The notes under the pieces are model-generated. The model had not been told where the DNA came from, made no database searches, and worked only from the letters and a program-made list of their open reading frames with translations. The translations under genes and the position numbers were made by a program. Shown piece by piece: positions 63,856 to 64,000 of a stretch of 64,000 nt of DNA (its first letter is position 1; each line of letters opens with the position of its first letter). Source of the stretch: Sepiola atlantica (Eukaryota; Mollusca; Cephalopoda; Sepiida; Sepiolidae); NCBI GenBank assembly GCA_963556195.1, contig CAUVYP010001208.1, forward strand, positions 4,526,001-4,590,000, read 5' to 3'.

Positions 63856-64000
63856 TTAGCGCGTTTTAAAGTTGATATCGCTTTTGTTTATAACTTCCAC
63901 ATTTATTCGAATTGTGCAACGAAACTTTGCAGACAGTCGCGGAGACACATGTTCTACTGAAGTACCAAGTTTCAGAAGTGCAGCTCTTGTACTGCCGGAG
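63856..64000 (+). repeat. Partial C monomer at the right window edge
   Basis: The last 145 bases follow E (63670) and carry 'cagacagtcgcggagac' and 'catgttctactg', the C expected as the tenth monomer of the 10-mer. The array continues to the right. Confidence 0.95.

Larger units (their letters stand above)
1..64000 (+). repeat. Satellite DNA array, 186 bp monomer, about 344 head-to-tail copies
   Basis: The same 186 bp unit recurs from the first to the last base, always in one orientation. Landmark blocks such as 'gttgatatcgcttttg', 'gtgcaacgaaactttg' and 'ccggagatatgtcgatac' come back every 186 bases. The phase of the unit (position modulo 186) moves by one base only four times, at about 8995, 10953, 15602 and 26947. 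No other sequence interrupts the array and neither edge is in the window. Arrays this long and pure are typical of centromeric or pericentromeric satellites in eukaryotes, which is inference here. I do not recognise the satellite family or species. Confidence 0.99.
57718..64000 (+). repeat. 10-monomer HOR, 1860 bp, about three copies
   Basis: The unit B-E'-B-A3-D-C-A1-A2-E-C starts at 57718, 59578 and 61438. All three copies share 'gtgccgctcttg' in C (about 58774, 60634, 63238). Copies 2 and 3 also share 'cacaagttagcgg' and 'aaacagaat' in A2, while copy 1 keeps 'cacaggttagcgg' and 'aaactgaat'. Copies 2 and 3 are therefore the closest pair. Copy 3 is longer by a 4-monomer duplication and runs off the window. 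Confidence 0.9.

Noticed and set aside
62..64000. Hundreds of 60-codon minus-strand open frames as tandem genes
   Set aside because: They repeat once per satellite unit, have no gene-like context, and differ between classes mainly at peptide-changing positions. The frame starts counted at full length use TTG two codons before the first ATG. The period being divisible by three explains the regularity.
1..64000. CRISPR array (conserved repeats with variable spacers)
   Set aside because: The 'variable' part is a small set of recurring variants of about 39 bp, not unique spacers. The unit is 186 bp and there are no cas genes or leader. It is satellite DNA.
1..64000. Transposon or retroelement insertion within the array
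   Set aside because: The phase is continuous apart from four single-base losses. No foreign sequence, terminal repeat or orientation switch occurs.

Overview
The whole 64 kb window is one uninterrupted head-to-tail satellite DNA array. The monomer is 186 bp, all copies lie in the same orientation, and about 344 copies run from the first base to the last. I found no unique sequence, transposon, RNA gene, inversion, gap or credible protein gene. Only four monomers depart from 186 bp, each being 185 bp through loss of one base (near 8995, 10953, 15602 and 26947). Monomer GC is about 38% (71 of 186 in the copy I counted). The size, the purity of the array and the higher-order repeats (HORs) point to a eukaryotic chromosome, probably centromeric or other constitutive heterochromatin. 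The species cannot be named from this sequence. CpG is not depleted (10 per monomer, observed/expected about 1.5), which fits a genome without heavy germline CpG methylation, such as many invertebrates. That last step is inference.

Monomers fall into recurring classes, defined mainly by a window of about 39 bp in the middle of the unit. I call them A1, A2, A3, B, C, C', D, D', E and E'. Here monomers are started at the 'tttagcgcg' block (first full copy at 62). The order of classes is not random. A backbone cycle of eight monomers, A2-E-A3-B-A3-D-C-A1 (1488 bp), appears complete at 6386-7873, 48232-49719 and 55114-56601. Shortened or scrambled versions of it make up most of the rest.

Layout: 62-3037, a 9-monomer unit repeated about 1.8 times. 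3038-8245, successive 8-mer cycles shortened by in-register monomer fusions. 8246-11033, irregular, with many private mutations. 11220-14871, a 7-monomer HOR (1302 bp), about 2.8 copies. 14876 to about 17550, a second copy of part of that region, joined at a breakpoint mapped to 10 bp. 15498-26842 and 26843-38187, an 11,345 bp tandem duplication in which all 60 comparable minus-strand conceptual translations are identical; each copy also holds an internal duplication at 3720 bp offset. 37816-45813, an 11-monomer HOR (2046 bp), four copies. 46000-56601, mosaic segments copied at offsets of 3162, 6882 and 15252 bp. 57718-64000, a 10-monomer HOR (1860 bp), about three copies, the last enlarged by a 744 bp duplication.

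No genes work together here. What the window records is satellite turnover by unequal exchange: every junction I could map keeps the 186 bp register. The open reading frames (about 60 codons per monomer on the minus strand) follow from a period divisible by three and from homogenization. I do not call them genes.
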